A stretch of 64,000 nucleotides of DNA from Carnobacterium jeotgali MS3 (GTDB lineage: Bacteria; Bacillota; Bacilli; Lactobacillales; Carnobacteriaceae), in the NCBI RefSeq assembly GCF_000745125.1, contig NZ_JQNF01000005.1, positions 248,001 to 312,000 on the forward strand. The letters run 5' to 3'. Position numbers and translations under genes: made by a program. This document shows positions 1 to 10,152 of this stretch, one piece after another. Numbering within the stretch: the first letter of the stretch is position 1; every line of letters begins with the position of its first letter. Below the pieces are notes generated by a model. It saw nothing but the letters and a program-made list of their open reading frames with translations. It ran no database searches and was not told where the DNA came from.

Positions 1-34
1 AAAACATCTAAATGGAGTCTGAGGTGAGACAGCT

Positions 35-466
35 ATGTTAATGGGTGAACACAAGCACAACATTGATGCAAAAGGTCGTTTAATTATGCCATCAAAGTTT
101 CGATCTGATTTAGGCGAGAAATTTATTCTAACTCGTGGATTAGATGGATGTTTGTTTGGGTACCCACAAGAATCATGGTCTGCTCTTGAAGAAAAGTTAA
201 AACAACTTCCTTTAGCAAAAAAAGAAGCTCGTGCTTTTACAAGGTTCTTTTACTCAGCAGCTATTGAATGCGAATTAGATAAACAAGGAAGAATCAATAT
301 TCCACAAACTTTAAGAGAATACGCACAATTAGAAAAAGCGTGTCATGTTATTGGTGTCTCTGAACGGATTGAAATTTGGAGTGAGACAAGGTGGAATCAA
401 GTTTCCAATGATGCTGAAGAAATGTTTGACAGTATTGCTGAAGACATGATTGATTTTGGATTCTAA
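35..466 (+). CDS. mraZ: Transcriptional regulator MraZ
   Basis: MraZ is a SpoVT/AbrB-fold DNA-binding protein that binds repeats in front of the dcw operon and usually restrains its own operon. The 143-residue length is normal for the family. The N terminus has the family signature with the run [15 protein letters not shown] at about residues 9-23, and a second half-repeat, [13 protein letters not shown], lies around residues 82-94. The ATG at 35 is preceded by GAGGTGAG at 21-28. It is the first gene of the division and cell-wall cluster, directly ahead of rsmH. The repeats that MraZ would bind lie upstream of the window edge, so autoregulation cannot be judged here. Confidence 0.96.
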   Translation: MLMGEHKHNIDAKGRLIMPSKFRSDLGEKFILTRGLDGCLFGYPQESWSALEEKLKQLPLAKKEARAFTRFFYSAAIECELDKQGRINIPQTLREYAQLEKACHVIGVSERIEIWSETRWNQVSNDAEEMFDSIAEDMIDFGF

Positions 467-535
467 TAAACAATCATTCAATTATTAAAAAAGAAAAATA
501 CTAAGAAAAAATAGTGAGTTAGGTAGGCGAAAAAA

Positions 536-1492
536 ATGACAGCATTTAATCATGAAACAGTCTTATTACGCGAAACCGTTGATGGGCTGTCGTTATCCCC
601 AGAAGGCATATACGTTGATTGTACTTTAGGTGGGGCCGGTCATAGTGAATATTTATTATCACAATTGAATGAAAAGGGGCATCTTTATGCCTTTGATCAA
701 GATGATCGTGCACTTGAAAACGCAAAAATTCGGTTAGCTGAATATGTAGAAAAAGGTATGGTTACTTTTATTAAAGCGAATTTTCGTTACATAAAAGATG
801 AATTAGCCAATTTGGGAATAAAAGAAGTTGATGGAATTTTATATGATTTAGGTGTCTCTTCCCCTCAATTAGATGAAGCAGAACGTGGATTTAGTTATCA
901 CCAAGACGCTCCATTAGATATGCGAATGGATACCGATGCTCCACTTACGGCTAAAGAAGTAATCAATGAATGGTCTTACCATGATTTGATCAGAATTTTT
1001 TACCGTTATGGAGAAGAAAAATTTTCAAAACAAATTGCTCGTAAAATTGAGGCAGCTAGAGAAATAAAACTAATCGAAACAACCAGTGAGTTGGTTGAAT
1101 TAATCAAAGCAGGAATACCTGCACCGGCTAGAAGAAAAGGCGGACATCCAGCTAAACGTGTTTTCCAAGCAGTGCGAATCGCGGTTAATGATGAGTTGTC
1201 TTCCGTTGAAGATTCCTTGGAACAAGCGATTGAGTTATTGGCAATAGGTGGACGTATCAGTGTGATATCGTTTCATTCCTTAGAGGATCGAATCGTTAAA
1301 TCAATTTTTAAAGATCACTCCAAAGGTCCTGAATTGCCACGTGGATTGCCAGTTGTTCCAGACGGATTTTTACCTGAATTAAAATTAATTACGAGAAAAC
1401 CAATTTTGCCTTCAGAACAAGAGTTAGAAGTAAATAATCGGTCAAGAAGTGCTAAGTTACGAATTGCTGAAAAACAAAATAAACTAGTGTAA
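536..1492 (+). CDS. rsmH: 16S rRNA (cytosine-1402-N4)-methyltransferase RsmH
   Basis: This S-adenosylmethionine-dependent enzyme methylates N4 of C1402 in 16S rRNA, near the ribosomal P site. The 318-residue protein opens with the typical [13 protein letters not shown], has the SAM-binding stretch [11 protein letters not shown] at about residues 27-37, [18 protein letters not shown] near 105-122, and the C-terminal [12 protein letters not shown]. All are family hallmarks. It follows mraZ by about 70 bases and precedes ftsL by 30, the standard dcw order. No alterations are visible. Confidence 0.97.
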   Translation: MTAFNHETVLLRETVDGLSLSPEGIYVDCTLGGAGHSEYLLSQLNEKGHLYAFDQDDRALENAKIRLAEYVEKGMVTFIKANFRYIKDELANLGIKEVDGILYDLGVSSPQLDEAERGFSYHQDAPLDMRMDTDAPLTAKEVINEWSYHDLIRIFYRYGEEKFSKQIARKIEAAREIKLIETTSELVELIKAGIPAPARRKGGHPAKRVFQAVRIAVNDELSSVEDSLEQAIELLAIGGRISVISFHSLEDRIVKSIFKDHSKGPELPRGLPVVPDGFLPELKLITRKPILPSEQELEVNNRSRSAKLRIAEKQNKLV

Positions 1493-1522
1493 ACATTAGA
1501 AAACAGAAAGGAAGTATTGGAT

Positions 1523-1906
1523 ATGCCATTAGAAAGTAATTTAGCTAGAAATCTTGAAGTCGAAGTACCCTTTCAGCCCCAGACAGCTCCTACTCCTAAA
1601 AAGGAAATAATACATACTCCTTTAACCAAAAGAATAGGGATTACAAAAGGAGAAAAAATGCTTATAAGTGCTGTCCTAATGATTCTGTTTACTTTAATTG
1701 CTGTTAGCATTTCTTTAGAAATAACGATTGCTAGTACAAATCGCACATTGCAAGATGCAACTACATCTATAGCTGAGACCACGACTGTCAATGATAATTT
1801 GAAACAGGAAGTGCAAGAATTATCTCGATATGATCGTGTATATGAAATAGCAAATAAATTCGGCCTAGAGATGAAGGAAGAAAATGTAAGGAATGTTATA
1901 AAATGA
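1523..1906 (+). CDS. ftsL: Cell division protein FtsL
   Basis: FtsL is a small bitopic divisome protein that forms a complex with DivIB and DivIC and helps activate septal peptidoglycan synthesis. The sequence shows a cytoplasmic N terminus of about 45 residues, one hydrophobic helix (MLISAVLMILFTLIAVSISL) and an extracellular coiled-coil tail with Asn and Leu repeats. An upstream TTG at 1517 is in frame, but the ribosome-binding site AAAGGAAG at 1507-1514 is only 2 bases from it and 8 bases from the ATG at 1523, so 1523 is chosen. FtsL proteins are recognised mainly by position and topology. The stop codon overlaps the start of the next gene by 4 bases (ATGA), implying translational coupling. 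Confidence 0.9.
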   Translation: MPLESNLARNLEVEVPFQPQTAPTPKKEIIHTPLTKRIGITKGEKMLISAVLMILFTLIAVSISLEITIASTNRTLQDATTSIAETTTVNDNLKQEVQELSRYDRVYEIANKFGLEMKEENVRNVIK

Positions 1907-4077
1907 CCAATAAAAATCCTCTAAAAAACAGAAAAAAGGTTGCCATACTTTTATTTTTTGGCACGATTCTTTTGCTTGTCGTTTTTGCGGGACGAATTGC
2001 ATTTATAATGGTAAAAGGTGAAGTAAACGGAGAAGATTTATCCCAAAACCTAGACAATTTATACACAAGAAGTAGCATCCTAGAAGCAAACCGAGGAACC
2101 ATATATGATGTTGGGGGGGAATCGGTTGCTATGGACGCTACTTCTTATTCTTTAGTAGCTGTTTTAACAGACGAATGGTCTAATCCTGACGAACCGCAAC
2201 ATGTAATTGACAAGAAAAAAACGGCTGAAATATTAGAAAAACATATTTCAATGAGCAAAGAAGATATTCTTACTACATTAAATCAAAAGGGTCTTTCTCA
2301 AGTCGAGTTTGGTGAAGCCGGAAAGAATTTATCATTTGATACGAAAAAAAGTATCGAAGAAGAAAATTTACCCGGTCTAGTCTTTGAAGAAACCCCAACG
2401 AGACTTTACCCAAATGGAATTTTTGCTTCACATTTAATAGGCTATGCAGCATTGCCTTCTGGAGCAGAAGATGATACGGCAACAAAAGCGAAATCAAGCA
2501 CAGATTTAACAGGAATGATGGGAATTGAATTGGCCTATGATGATATCCTAAAAGGAACAGATGGCAAAACTATTTACCAAAAAGATAGTTTTGGATATGT
2601 GATTCCTAATTCTAAAGTAGAAACAACTGAGCCGGAAAATGGCGATGACATTTACCTTACGATAGATAAACGAATGCAAGTTTATATGGAAAATGTTATG
2701 AGTGAAATAGATGAAAAATACAATTCAGCTATGGTAACCGCAACTTTAATGAATCCAGAAACAGGAGCTATTATTGCTACTTCACAAAGACCAACTTTTA
2801 ACGGAACCACTAAAGATGGTATTGATCAATTATGGCAAAATTTATTAGTAGAGAATACTTATGAGCCAGGATCAACAATGAAGATTTTAACTTTAGCAGC
2901 AGCGATTAGTGAAGGAGTTTTTGATCCAAATGCTTATTTTCAATCTGGGGTTAAAATGATTTCTGGTATACCGATACATGATCATAATCCAGCAGGATGG
3001 GGTACGATATCTTATCTAGAAGGTTTAGCGCGTTCTAGTAATGTGGCATTTGCTAACTTAATGGAAAAAATGGGTCCCGATGCTTGGAAAGAATATATGA
3101 ATGCTTTTGGTTTGGGTCAAACAACCAATTCTGGTCTAGCTAACGAGGCAAAAGGTTCAGTAGCTTTTGATTATCCTTTAGAACAAGCTAATACGGCCTT
3201 TGGTCAAGGTTTAACAGTAACGGCGTTCCAAATGCTACAAGCTTTTACTGCTGTAGCAAATGAGGGTCAAATGATGAAGCCACAATATATAAGTAAATTT
3301 GTTGATTCTGACACAGGAAAAGAAACAATCGTTGAGCCTGAAGTTGTTGGTAATCCGATTACTAAAGAAGTAGCAAATCAAACATTGTCTTATTTAAAAG
3401 AGGTTGTATATAACGAAAAAGGTACTGGGGTAGATTATCAAATTGATGGTTATGAAATAGCAGCAAAAACGGGTACTGCAGAGCTCGTCAATCCTAAAAC
3501 TAAAAAGTATTATAGTGGTGGAACCGATTATATTTACTCAGTGGCAGCAATGGCACCGGCAGATGATCCAAAAGTACTTCTTTACATTACGGTACAACAA
3601 CCAGAAATCAAGGATGGAAGTATAGCGGGAAGCGGAGTAGTTAAGGAGATTTATCATCCTATTATGAAACGGGCATTAGAATATTTATCTTTGGGAGAAG
3701 AAGAAGATGCTGAAACAAATAATGTGAAAATGCCGAAAGTTACTGGAATAGCGAAAGAAGAAGCCTTAAAATCATTAGAAGATACTCAGTTAAATGTGAC
3801 CGTTGTAGGAAATGGTGATACAATAGTACAGCAATTGCCATTACCAGAGGAAACAACTATTGAGAATCAACGTGTTGTTTTAATGACAAATGGAGCAATG
3901 ACGATGCCAGATATGATGGGTTGGTCTAAAAATGATGTTTTAAAGGTTTCTGAAATAACCGGCTTAGAATTTACATTTAAAGGTGAAGGGTACGTAGTAA
4001 GCCAAAGCTTGGAACCTAATGCGAATATGCAAGGAACGAATAAAATTACGATAGAATTAGAAACTCCACAAGGATAG
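1903..4077 (+). CDS. Division penicillin-binding protein (PBP2X/PBP2B class, transpeptidase with PASTA domains)
   Basis: A class B penicillin-binding protein: a monofunctional DD-transpeptidase that cross-links septal peptidoglycan and is a beta-lactam target. The 724-residue protein has an N-terminal membrane anchor (about residues 13-35) and a dimerisation domain. The three active-site motifs are intact: STMK with the serine near 324, SSN near 378 and KTGT near 522. Two PASTA-like domains follow from about residue 605 (MPKVTGIAKEEALKSL and MPDMMGWSKNDVLKV). The gene overlaps ftsL by 4 bases. Orthologues are called ftsI, pbpB or pbp2X depending on the genus, so no symbol is fixed here. Confidence 0.95.
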   Translation: MTNKNPLKNRKKVAILLFFGTILLLVVFAGRIAFIMVKGEVNGEDLSQNLDNLYTRSSILEANRGTIYDVGGESVAMDATSYSLVAVLTDEWSNPDEPQHVIDKKKTAEILEKHISMSKEDILTTLNQKGLSQVEFGEAGKNLSFDTKKSIEEENLPGLVFEETPTRLYPNGIFASHLIGYAALPSGAEDDTATKAKSSTDLTGMMGIELAYDDILKGTDGKTIYQKDSFGYVIPNSKVETTEPENGDDIYLTIDKRMQVYMENVMSEIDEKYNSAMVTATLMNPETGAIIATSQRPTFNGTTKDGIDQLWQNLLVENTYEPGSTMKILTLAAAISEGVFDPNAYFQSGVKMISGIPIHDHNPAGWGTISYLEGLARSSNVAFANLMEKMGPDAWKEYMNAFGLGQTTNSGLANEAKGSVAFDYPLEQANTAFGQGLTVTAFQMLQAFTAVANEGQMMKPQYISKFVDSDTGKETIVEPEVVGNPITKEVANQTLSYLKEVVYNEKGTGVDYQIDGYEIAAKTGTAELVNPKTKKYYSGGTDYIYSVAAMAPADDPKVLLYITVQQPEIKDGSIAGSGVVKEIYHPIMKRALEYLSLGEEEDAETNNVKMPKVTGIAKEEALKSLEDTQLNVTVVGNGDTIVQQLPLPEETTIENQRVVLMTNGAMTMPDMMGWSKNDVLKVSEITGLEFTFKGEGYVVSQSLEPNANMQGTNKITIELETPQG

Positions 4078-4091
4078 AAAAGGTGAATATA

Positions 4092-5570
4092 GTGAAAGCA
4101 ATTGAATTGATTAAACCATTAAAAACAACAAATTTTTCAAAGGATTTTTCCGAAAATTTAGAAATAACTAAAGTAACCCAAGATACGAGAGAAGTTGAAC
4201 CTGGTTCACTTTTTGTTTGTATTATTGGTTCTGTTCAGGATGGGCATGAACTTGCAAAAGAAGCTGTTCAAAAAGGAGCAACTTTAGTAGTGGCAAGTGA
4301 ACCAATTGAAGTAGCTGTTCCTGTTATTTATGTAAATGACACGATGAAGGCTATGGCAATTTTAGCCGCAACTTTTTATCATCACCCAAGTCAAGATTTG
4401 CGAGTAATAGGGGTTACAGGAACAAACGGAAAAACCACCGTTACGCATCTTTTGGATTATATATTCCATGACCACAAAGAAAAAACAGGCGTCATTGGAA
4501 CGATGTACCGTCGTATTGGTTCAAAAGTATACGAAACAAAAAACACAACACCAGATAGCATCACTTTACAAAAGACATTACGTGAAATGCAAGATAGCGG
4601 TGTAGCTACTTGTTCTATGGAGGTTTCTTCTCACTCGCTGGTTCAGGGTAGAGTATGGGGAACGGATTTTGATATTGCGATTTTTACTAATTTAAGCCAA
4701 GATCACCTAGAGTATCATCATACTATGGAAAAATATGCTGAAGCAAAAAGTTTATTGTTCTCACAATTAGGAAATGGGTATCAACAAGGCAAACCAAAAT
4801 TTGCTATTTTAAATTTTGATGATCCAGTGGGTAGAAGTTTTGAAGAAAAAACAGCTGCTCGTGTATTCTCATATGGGATCGATCAACCAGCAGATTTTAA
4901 AGCAACTGATCTGAGTATCACAAATAGAGGAACACGGTTTAATTTAAATTTTGAAAATCGAGTATATGAAGTACAATTGCAATTAGTTGGCAAGTTCAAT
5001 GTATCAAATGCTCTAGCTGCAATAGCAGGAGCCTATGCTGCCGGACTTGATCTGACTTCTGTTATTCAGTCTATCGAAAAAATAAGTGGTGTAAGAGGCC
5101 GTTTTGAAATAGTTAAAGGTGATCATGACTTTGCCGTAATTGTTGATTATGCTCACACTCCAGATGGATTATTGAATGTTTTAAACGCAGTAAATGAAAT
5201 TAAAACAGGTACTGTCTTTTGTGTTGTTGGTTGTGGTGGAGATCGCGACCGCACTAAGCGCCCAATCATGGCTGAAATTGCACAACAAAACTCGGATACA
5301 GTCATTTTTACCTCGGATAACCCAAGGACTGAAGATCCTATTGCAATCTTACATGAAGTGGTCGATGGATTAGAAGAAGGGACCTATCAATTGATTCCCG
5401 ATAGAAGAGAAGCTATTCAAGCAGCAATCGAACAAGCAAACACAAATGATATTGTGTTAATAGCCGGAAAAGGTCACGAAGATTATCAAATCATTGGTAC
5501 TGAAAAAATTCATTTCGATGATGTTGAAGAAGCTAAAAGAGCAATAGATTTAAAAAAGAATAATAAATAG
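4092..5570 (+). CDS. murE: UDP-MurNAc-L-Ala-D-Glu ligase, meso-diaminopimelate type (MurE)
   Basis: MurE is the cytoplasmic ATP-dependent ligase that adds the third residue of the peptidoglycan stem peptide. The ATP loop GVTGTNGKTTVTH is intact. The amino-acid-selecting motif at about residues 409-416 is DNPRTEDP. The arginine in DNPR is the residue that grips meso-diaminopimelate in DAP ligases, whereas Lys-adding enzymes have other residues there. A DAP-type wall is therefore predicted, in line with dapF downstream. An in-frame GTG at 4083 overlaps the ribosome-binding site AAAGGTGA, so the GTG at 4092 (MKAIELIKPLK) is preferred, giving 492 residues. Confidence 0.96.
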   Translation: MKAIELIKPLKTTNFSKDFSENLEITKVTQDTREVEPGSLFVCIIGSVQDGHELAKEAVQKGATLVVASEPIEVAVPVIYVNDTMKAMAILAATFYHHPSQDLRVIGVTGTNGKTTVTHLLDYIFHDHKEKTGVIGTMYRRIGSKVYETKNTTPDSITLQKTLREMQDSGVATCSMEVSSHSLVQGRVWGTDFDIAIFTNLSQDHLEYHHTMEKYAEAKSLLFSQLGNGYQQGKPKFAILNFDDPVGRSFEEKTAARVFSYGIDQPADFKATDLSITNRGTRFNLNFENRVYEVQLQLVGKFNVSNALAAIAGAYAAGLDLTSVIQSIEKISGVRGRFEIVKGDHDFAVIVDYAHTPDGLLNVLNAVNEIKTGTVFCVVGCGGDRDRTKRPIMAEIAQQNSDTVIFTSDNPRTEDPIAILHEVVDGLEEGTYQLIPDRREAIQAAIEQANTNDIVLIAGKGHEDYQIIGTEKIHFDDVEEAKRAIDLKKNNK

Positions 5571-5582
5571 GAGCGAAAAACA

Positions 5583-6548
5583 ATGCAGTGGACAGAAATG
5601 GTAATTGCAATTGTGAGCGGATTTGCCTTAACTATTATGGCTATGCCAATCGTGATTGGATTTTTCAGAACAAAACAATTAGGTCAAACGACTAGAGATG
5701 AAGGCCCCAAATGGCATGAAGTAAAAACAGGAACTCCAACAATGGGAGGAATCGTTTTTCTAGTAGCCGCTATTATATCAACTATCTGGGTTGCTATATG
5801 GCAGAATGTCCTTTCGTTAGGCATTTTATTATCCTTATTCATCTTAATCTTGTATGGGTTACTTGGTTTTTTAGATGACTTTATTAAAGTGTTTAAAAAG
5901 AGAAATCTAGGGTTAACGTCTAAACAAAAATTAATCGGTCAAATACTCGGTGGAGTACTCTTTTTTATTGCTTACAATTATGATGGACTGCCGACTGAAC
6001 TAGCTTTTCCGTTTTTAGGAACAGTTGATATTGGCTGGTTCTATGGACTATTTATTATTTTTTGGCTAGTTGGGTTTTCAAATGCCGTTAACTTAACAGA
6101 TGGTTTAGATGGATTAGTAGCTGGAACAGCAAGCATTGCCTATGGTGCATATGCAATAATTGCTTGGAATCAACAACAGTTGGATGTTTTAATTATTTGT
6201 TTAACTGTTATCGGCGGATTGATTGGCTTTTTCTTTTTCAATAAAAAACCCGCTAAAATATTTATGGGTGATGTAGGCTCATTAGCTTTAGGTGGCGGAT
6301 TAGCAGCTATTTCAATTTTGTTGCATCAAGAATGGTCACTTCTTTTGATCGGTCTTGTATTTGTTATGGAAACAGCCAGTGTTATGATTCAAGTGACTTC
6401 TTTTAAATTGAGAGGCAAAAGAGTCTTTAAAATGAGCCCTATTCATCACCATTTTGAAATGAGCGGCTGGAGCGAATGGCGTGTTGTTTTAACTTTTTGG
6501 GCAATTGGTTTAATAGCTGCAATAGCTTGTCTAGCGATTATTCTATAA
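5583..6548 (+). CDS. mraY: Phospho-N-acetylmuramoyl-pentapeptide transferase MraY
   Basis: MraY transfers phospho-MurNAc-pentapeptide from UDP to undecaprenyl phosphate at the inner face of the membrane, making lipid I. The 321-residue protein has about ten hydrophobic segments. Conserved family signatures are present: KWHEVKTGTPTMGG, GFLDDFIKV, NAVNLTDGLDGL, FMGDVGSLALGG and PIHHHFE. The ATG at 5583 follows a GGAG-containing ribosome-binding site 12 bases after murE, so the two are probably co-translated. Nothing unusual is seen. Confidence 0.97.
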   Translation: MQWTEMVIAIVSGFALTIMAMPIVIGFFRTKQLGQTTRDEGPKWHEVKTGTPTMGGIVFLVAAIISTIWVAIWQNVLSLGILLSLFILILYGLLGFLDDFIKVFKKRNLGLTSKQKLIGQILGGVLFFIAYNYDGLPTELAFPFLGTVDIGWFYGLFIIFWLVGFSNAVNLTDGLDGLVAGTASIAYGAYAIIAWNQQQLDVLIICLTVIGGLIGFFFFNKKPAKIFMGDVGSLALGGGLAAISILLHQEWSLLLIGLVFVMETASVMIQVTSFKLRGKRVFKMSPIHHHFEMSGWSEWRVVLTFWAIGLIAAIACLAIIL

Positions 6549-6619
6549 GACTAACTGTAAGAGTATAAATACTTTTTAAATTATAAAAAATCCTTATCTT
6601 GAGAAAAAGAGGTTTAGTG

Positions 6620-8005
6620 ATGAAAAACATAAAACGTTATGAACATAAAAAAGTTTTAGTTTTAGGATTAGCTTTAAGTGGTGTGAATGCTGCTAAATTA
6701 TTGCATTCTTTAGGGGCATTAGTGACCGTGAATGATTACAAAAATTTTGATGAGAATCCTGAAGCTCAAGAATTGTTAGAATCGGGAATACGAGTAGTTA
6801 CAGGAGGTCATCCTGTTGAATTATTAGATGAAGATTTTGAATGGATCGTGAAAAACCCAGGAATTATGTATAATAATCCTATTATTGTGAAGGCGATTGA
6901 AAAAGGTATACCTGTCATTACCGAAGTCGAATTAGCTTATGAAGTAGCTGAGAGCATGGTTATAGGTATTACGGGTACCAATGGAAAAACAACTACTACA
7001 ACAATGATTGCTGAATTATTAAATGCAGAACGTTCTAAAGGACAAGCATATGTGGCAGGGAACATTGGAACTCCAGCCAGCTTGGTGGCTCAAAAAGCGA
7101 CTAAAGATGATGAAATCATTATGGAATTGTCTAGTTTTCAGTTGATGGGTATCACTGAGTTGAAACCCCATATTGCTGTGATTACAAATATTTATTCTGC
7201 TCATTTAGACTATCATGGAACAAGAGAAGAATATGTAGCAGCAAAAATGACAATCACCAAAAATCAAACAGAAGAAGATTATTTAATTTTAAACTGGGAT
7301 CAGCCTGAGTTAAGAGCTTTGTCTGAAAAAAGTAAAGCCACAATCATTCCTTTTTCAAGAAAAGAAATCTTAGACAATGGCGTATACCTGCAAGATGATG
7401 TTATTTATTATCAAGGTGAGCCTGTAATGGCCAAAGAAACAATCTTGGTTCCTGGTGATCATAATGTTGAGAATGCAATGGCAGCTATTGCTGTAGCTAA
7501 ATTATTAAATCAAGAAAACGGAGCTATTCGTGCGACATTAGAAAAATTTACGGGCGTAAAACACCGGACTCAATTTGTAACAGAGTTCGAAGAAAGACGT
7601 TTTTACAATGATTCAAAAGCTACCAACACTTTGGCAACAGAGAATGCATTAAAAGGGTTTGACGTACCAGTTATTTTATTAGCAGGTGGATTGGACCGCG
7701 GAAACGATTTTGATGACTTGATTCCAGCTATGAGTGGAAAAGTAAAAGCTTTAATTGTTTTTGGAGAAACGGCAACGAAGTTAGCTGAAACAGGCGAAAA
7801 AGCTGGAATTCCAACGATTATTGATGTTCAAAATGTTGAAGCAGCTGTACCGGTAGCCTACGAATTAAGTGAAGCAAAAGATGTCATTTTACTCTCTCCT
7901 GCATGTGCCAGTTGGGACCAGTATAGAAGCTTTGAGGTCCGTGGAGATGCCTTTATTCATTCTGTTGAGCAACTAGTTGAAGACGCAATAGAAGAGGAGG
8001 AATAG
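6620..8005 (+). CDS. murD: UDP-N-acetylmuramoylalanine-D-glutamate ligase MurD
   Basis: MurD adds D-glutamate to UDP-MurNAc-L-alanine in an ATP-dependent cytoplasmic reaction. The protein has the N-terminal UDP-binding region (VLVLGLALSGVNAAKLL), the ATP loop GITGTNGKTTTTTM near residue 117, and the C-terminal ligase domain with NDSKATNTLAT and LSPACASWDQY. The frame opens at a TTG at 6599, but AGAGG at 6608-6612 sits 7 bases before the ATG at 6620, which gives a 461-residue product matching family length, so that start is chosen. It lies between mraY and murG as in Bacillus. Confidence 0.96.
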   Translation: MKNIKRYEHKKVLVLGLALSGVNAAKLLHSLGALVTVNDYKNFDENPEAQELLESGIRVVTGGHPVELLDEDFEWIVKNPGIMYNNPIIVKAIEKGIPVITEVELAYEVAESMVIGITGTNGKTTTTTMIAELLNAERSKGQAYVAGNIGTPASLVAQKATKDDEIIMELSSFQLMGITELKPHIAVITNIYSAHLDYHGTREEYVAAKMTITKNQTEEDYLILNWDQPELRALSEKSKATIIPFSRKEILDNGVYLQDDVIYYQGEPVMAKETILVPGDHNVENAMAAIAVAKLLNQENGAIRATLEKFTGVKHRTQFVTEFEERRFYNDSKATNTLATENALKGFDVPVILLAGGLDRGNDFDDLIPAMSGKVKALIVFGETATKLAETGEKAGIPTIIDVQNVEAAVPVAYELSEAKDVILLSPACASWDQYRSFEVRGDAFIHSVEQLVEDAIEEEE

Positions 8006-8025
8006 GCCAATTGGTCTAACAACTA

Positions 8026-9129
8026 ATGAAAATATTATTGTCCGGTGGTGGGACTGGAGGACATGTTTATCCAGCACTAGCACTTATGCGCCGTATACAA
8101 GAAGTTGATCCAACAGCTGAGTTTTTATATGTCGGAACTGAAAAAGGCCTAGAAAGCAGAATTGTAAAAGATTATAATATTCCATTTGCTGCTGTCAAAA
8201 TCCAAGGGTTTAAACGTTCAATTTCTTTTGATACCCTAAAAACAATTCAGCTATTTATCAATAGCATTAAACAAGCTAAGAAAATTGTTAAAGATTTTCA
8301 ACCCGATGTTGTTATCGGAACTGGTGGATATGTCTGTGCTCCAGTAGTCTATGCTGCATCAAAACTAAAAATCCCTAGCATTATTCATGAACAAAATAGC
8401 GTGGCCGGTGTAACAAATAAATTTCTTGCACGCTATGTGACTAAGATTGCTGTTTGTTTTGAAGAAGCCAAAATGGAGTTTTCAAAATACCCTGAAAAGG
8501 TCTGTTTTACTGGTAATCCTAGAGCACAAGAAGTTAGTACAGTTCAAAAAAAAGCCGCATTAGAAGCTTATAATTTAGATTCTGAAAAACCAACTGTTTT
8601 AATTTTTGGTGGAAGCAGAGGAGCTAAAAAAATTAATGATGCTTTTATTGAGGCTCTGCCAGAGTTAGTTACTAAAAACTATCAAGTTTTAATGGCTACG
8701 GGAGATATTCATTTTGATACCATTAAAAGCCAATTGGCTAAAATGGCAAATGATAAGTTTAATGTGTCGGTTGTTTCATACATTCCAAATATGCCAGAAG
8801 TTTTTTCAACCGTTTCGTTGGTTGTTTCTAGAAGTGGTGCTACAACTTTAGCTGAACTTACTGCTTTAGGGTTGCCTAGTGTCTTAATTCCTAGTCCATA
8901 TGTTACGAATGATCATCAAACAAAAAATGCAGAAAGCTTAGTGAATAAGCATGCTGCACTTTTAATTAAAGAGCCAGAACTAACGGGTAAACGATTAATT
9001 CAAACGTTAGACGAATTAATGATGAATCCAACTAAACGTCATGAAATGGCAAAAAATGCTAAAAAGATAGGCATGCCGTTTGCTTCAGATCGATTAATTG
9101 ATGTGATAAATGAAATCGTGGGAAAATAA
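8026..9129 (+). CDS. murG: N-acetylglucosaminyltransferase MurG
   Basis: MurG is the peripheral membrane glycosyltransferase that adds GlcNAc to lipid I to form lipid II. The 367-residue, two-Rossmann-domain protein starts with the glycine-rich loop SGGGTGGHVYPALAL and has IGTGGYVCAPV, HEQNSVAGVTNK, GGSRGAKKIND and SRSGATTLAEL. The start at 8026 has no good ribosome-binding site at normal distance. The nearest purine-rich run is inside the murD 3' end, about 22 bases upstream, so translation may depend on coupling to murD. Confidence 0.96.
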   Translation: MKILLSGGGTGGHVYPALALMRRIQEVDPTAEFLYVGTEKGLESRIVKDYNIPFAAVKIQGFKRSISFDTLKTIQLFINSIKQAKKIVKDFQPDVVIGTGGYVCAPVVYAASKLKIPSIIHEQNSVAGVTNKFLARYVTKIAVCFEEAKMEFSKYPEKVCFTGNPRAQEVSTVQKKAALEAYNLDSEKPTVLIFGGSRGAKKINDAFIEALPELVTKNYQVLMATGDIHFDTIKSQLAKMANDKFNVSVVSYIPNMPEVFSTVSLVVSRSGATTLAELTALGLPSVLIPSPYVTNDHQTKNAESLVNKHAALLIKEPELTGKRLIQTLDELMMNPTKRHEMAKNAKKIGMPFASDRLIDVINEIVGK

Positions 9130-9153
9130 CCTTTATTAAAGGAGGATAGATGC

Positions 9154-10101
9154 ATGAAAAAAGAATCTAAAAAACAAGTTAAGTTGCATCTTTCTTCCTT
9201 GAAAAAAGGAAGAAAGAAAGAAAAAAAAATAGTCGTTGATGAGCACGCTAAAATTCGAGAAACAAGAAATCAATCAAATAAAAATCCAAAATCGTTAGAA
9301 GATACTATGCCAAAATTAAAGAAACAACGTCAAAAGAAATTGATTACACGATTGATTGCGCTTATTTTATTATTTTCATTTGCAATTTTAGTAGTTGTGT
9401 ATTTTATAAGCCCCTTAAGCAAGGTTGATATGCTTTCTGTTAGCGGAACAAAAGAAGTTGCAGATCAAGAAATAATTGATGTTAGTCAAATTAAATCGGG
9501 AGACAACCTTTGGAAAGTTTTCTTTGAGAGAAAAGAAATCTCAAAAAATCTCTTGTCTGAGTTGCCGCAAGTGAAATCTATGAAGATTAGTTTTGATGGT
9601 CTGAATGATTACATTATAAAAATTGAAGAGTATCAAACAGTTGCTTATTTAGCTGAAGAAAACAAGTACTACAATATTCTGGAAAATGGGAAAATTGTAA
9701 ATGAAAGTAGAAAAGTATCTATTGGAAATCCACCAATATTTAAAAGTTTTGAAGAAAATAAAGCTTTAAAGGCAATGATTGAGCAATACAAATTGCTAAA
9801 CGAGAATATTCAAAATAGCATTTCAGAAGTGGAATACACACCAAGTGAGATAGATGATTATCTAATTAAGTTATACATGAATGATGGAAATGAAGTGGTC
9901 GCTTCTATTCCGTCCTTTGCTGAAAAAATGATTTATTACCCTGATATGGTAAAAAAAATTGGTGATCAAAAAGGAACATTCAATATTGAAGTTGGAGCCT
10001 ATTTTTCTCCTTTTGAATTCAATAATGAAAAAAAAGAAGAACCGAAAACAATTTCTGATGAAAATAGCGTAAAACTCGATTTAGACGCAGAAATACAGTA
10101 A
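9154..10101 (+). CDS. divIB: Cell division protein DivIB (FtsQ family)
   Basis: DivIB is a bitopic membrane protein of the divisome that works with FtsL and DivIC. The 315-residue protein has a long, strongly basic cytoplasmic N terminus (many Lys and Arg to about residue 65), one hydrophobic helix (about 66-88), then a POTRA-type domain that begins PLSKVDMLSVSGTKEV, and an acidic tail. An ATG at 9150 is out of frame, and the ATG at 9154 has GGAGGATAG upstream. It closes the murein-synthesis part of the cluster. Confidence 0.93.
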   Translation: MKKESKKQVKLHLSSLKKGRKKEKKIVVDEHAKIRETRNQSNKNPKSLEDTMPKLKKQRQKKLITRLIALILLFSFAILVVVYFISPLSKVDMLSVSGTKEVADQEIIDVSQIKSGDNLWKVFFERKEISKNLLSELPQVKSMKISFDGLNDYIIKIEEYQTVAYLAEENKYYNILENGKIVNESRKVSIGNPPIFKSFEENKALKAMIEQYKLLNENIQNSISEVEYTPSEIDDYLIKLYMNDGNEVVASIPSFAEKMIYYPDMVKKIGDQKGTFNIEVGAYFSPFEFNNEKKEEPKTISDENSVKLDLDAEIQ

Positions 10102-10152
10102 AATAGAATAGGTGAAAAGGTTTTGTCTAAATAGAAAAAAATGCTGAAATAC

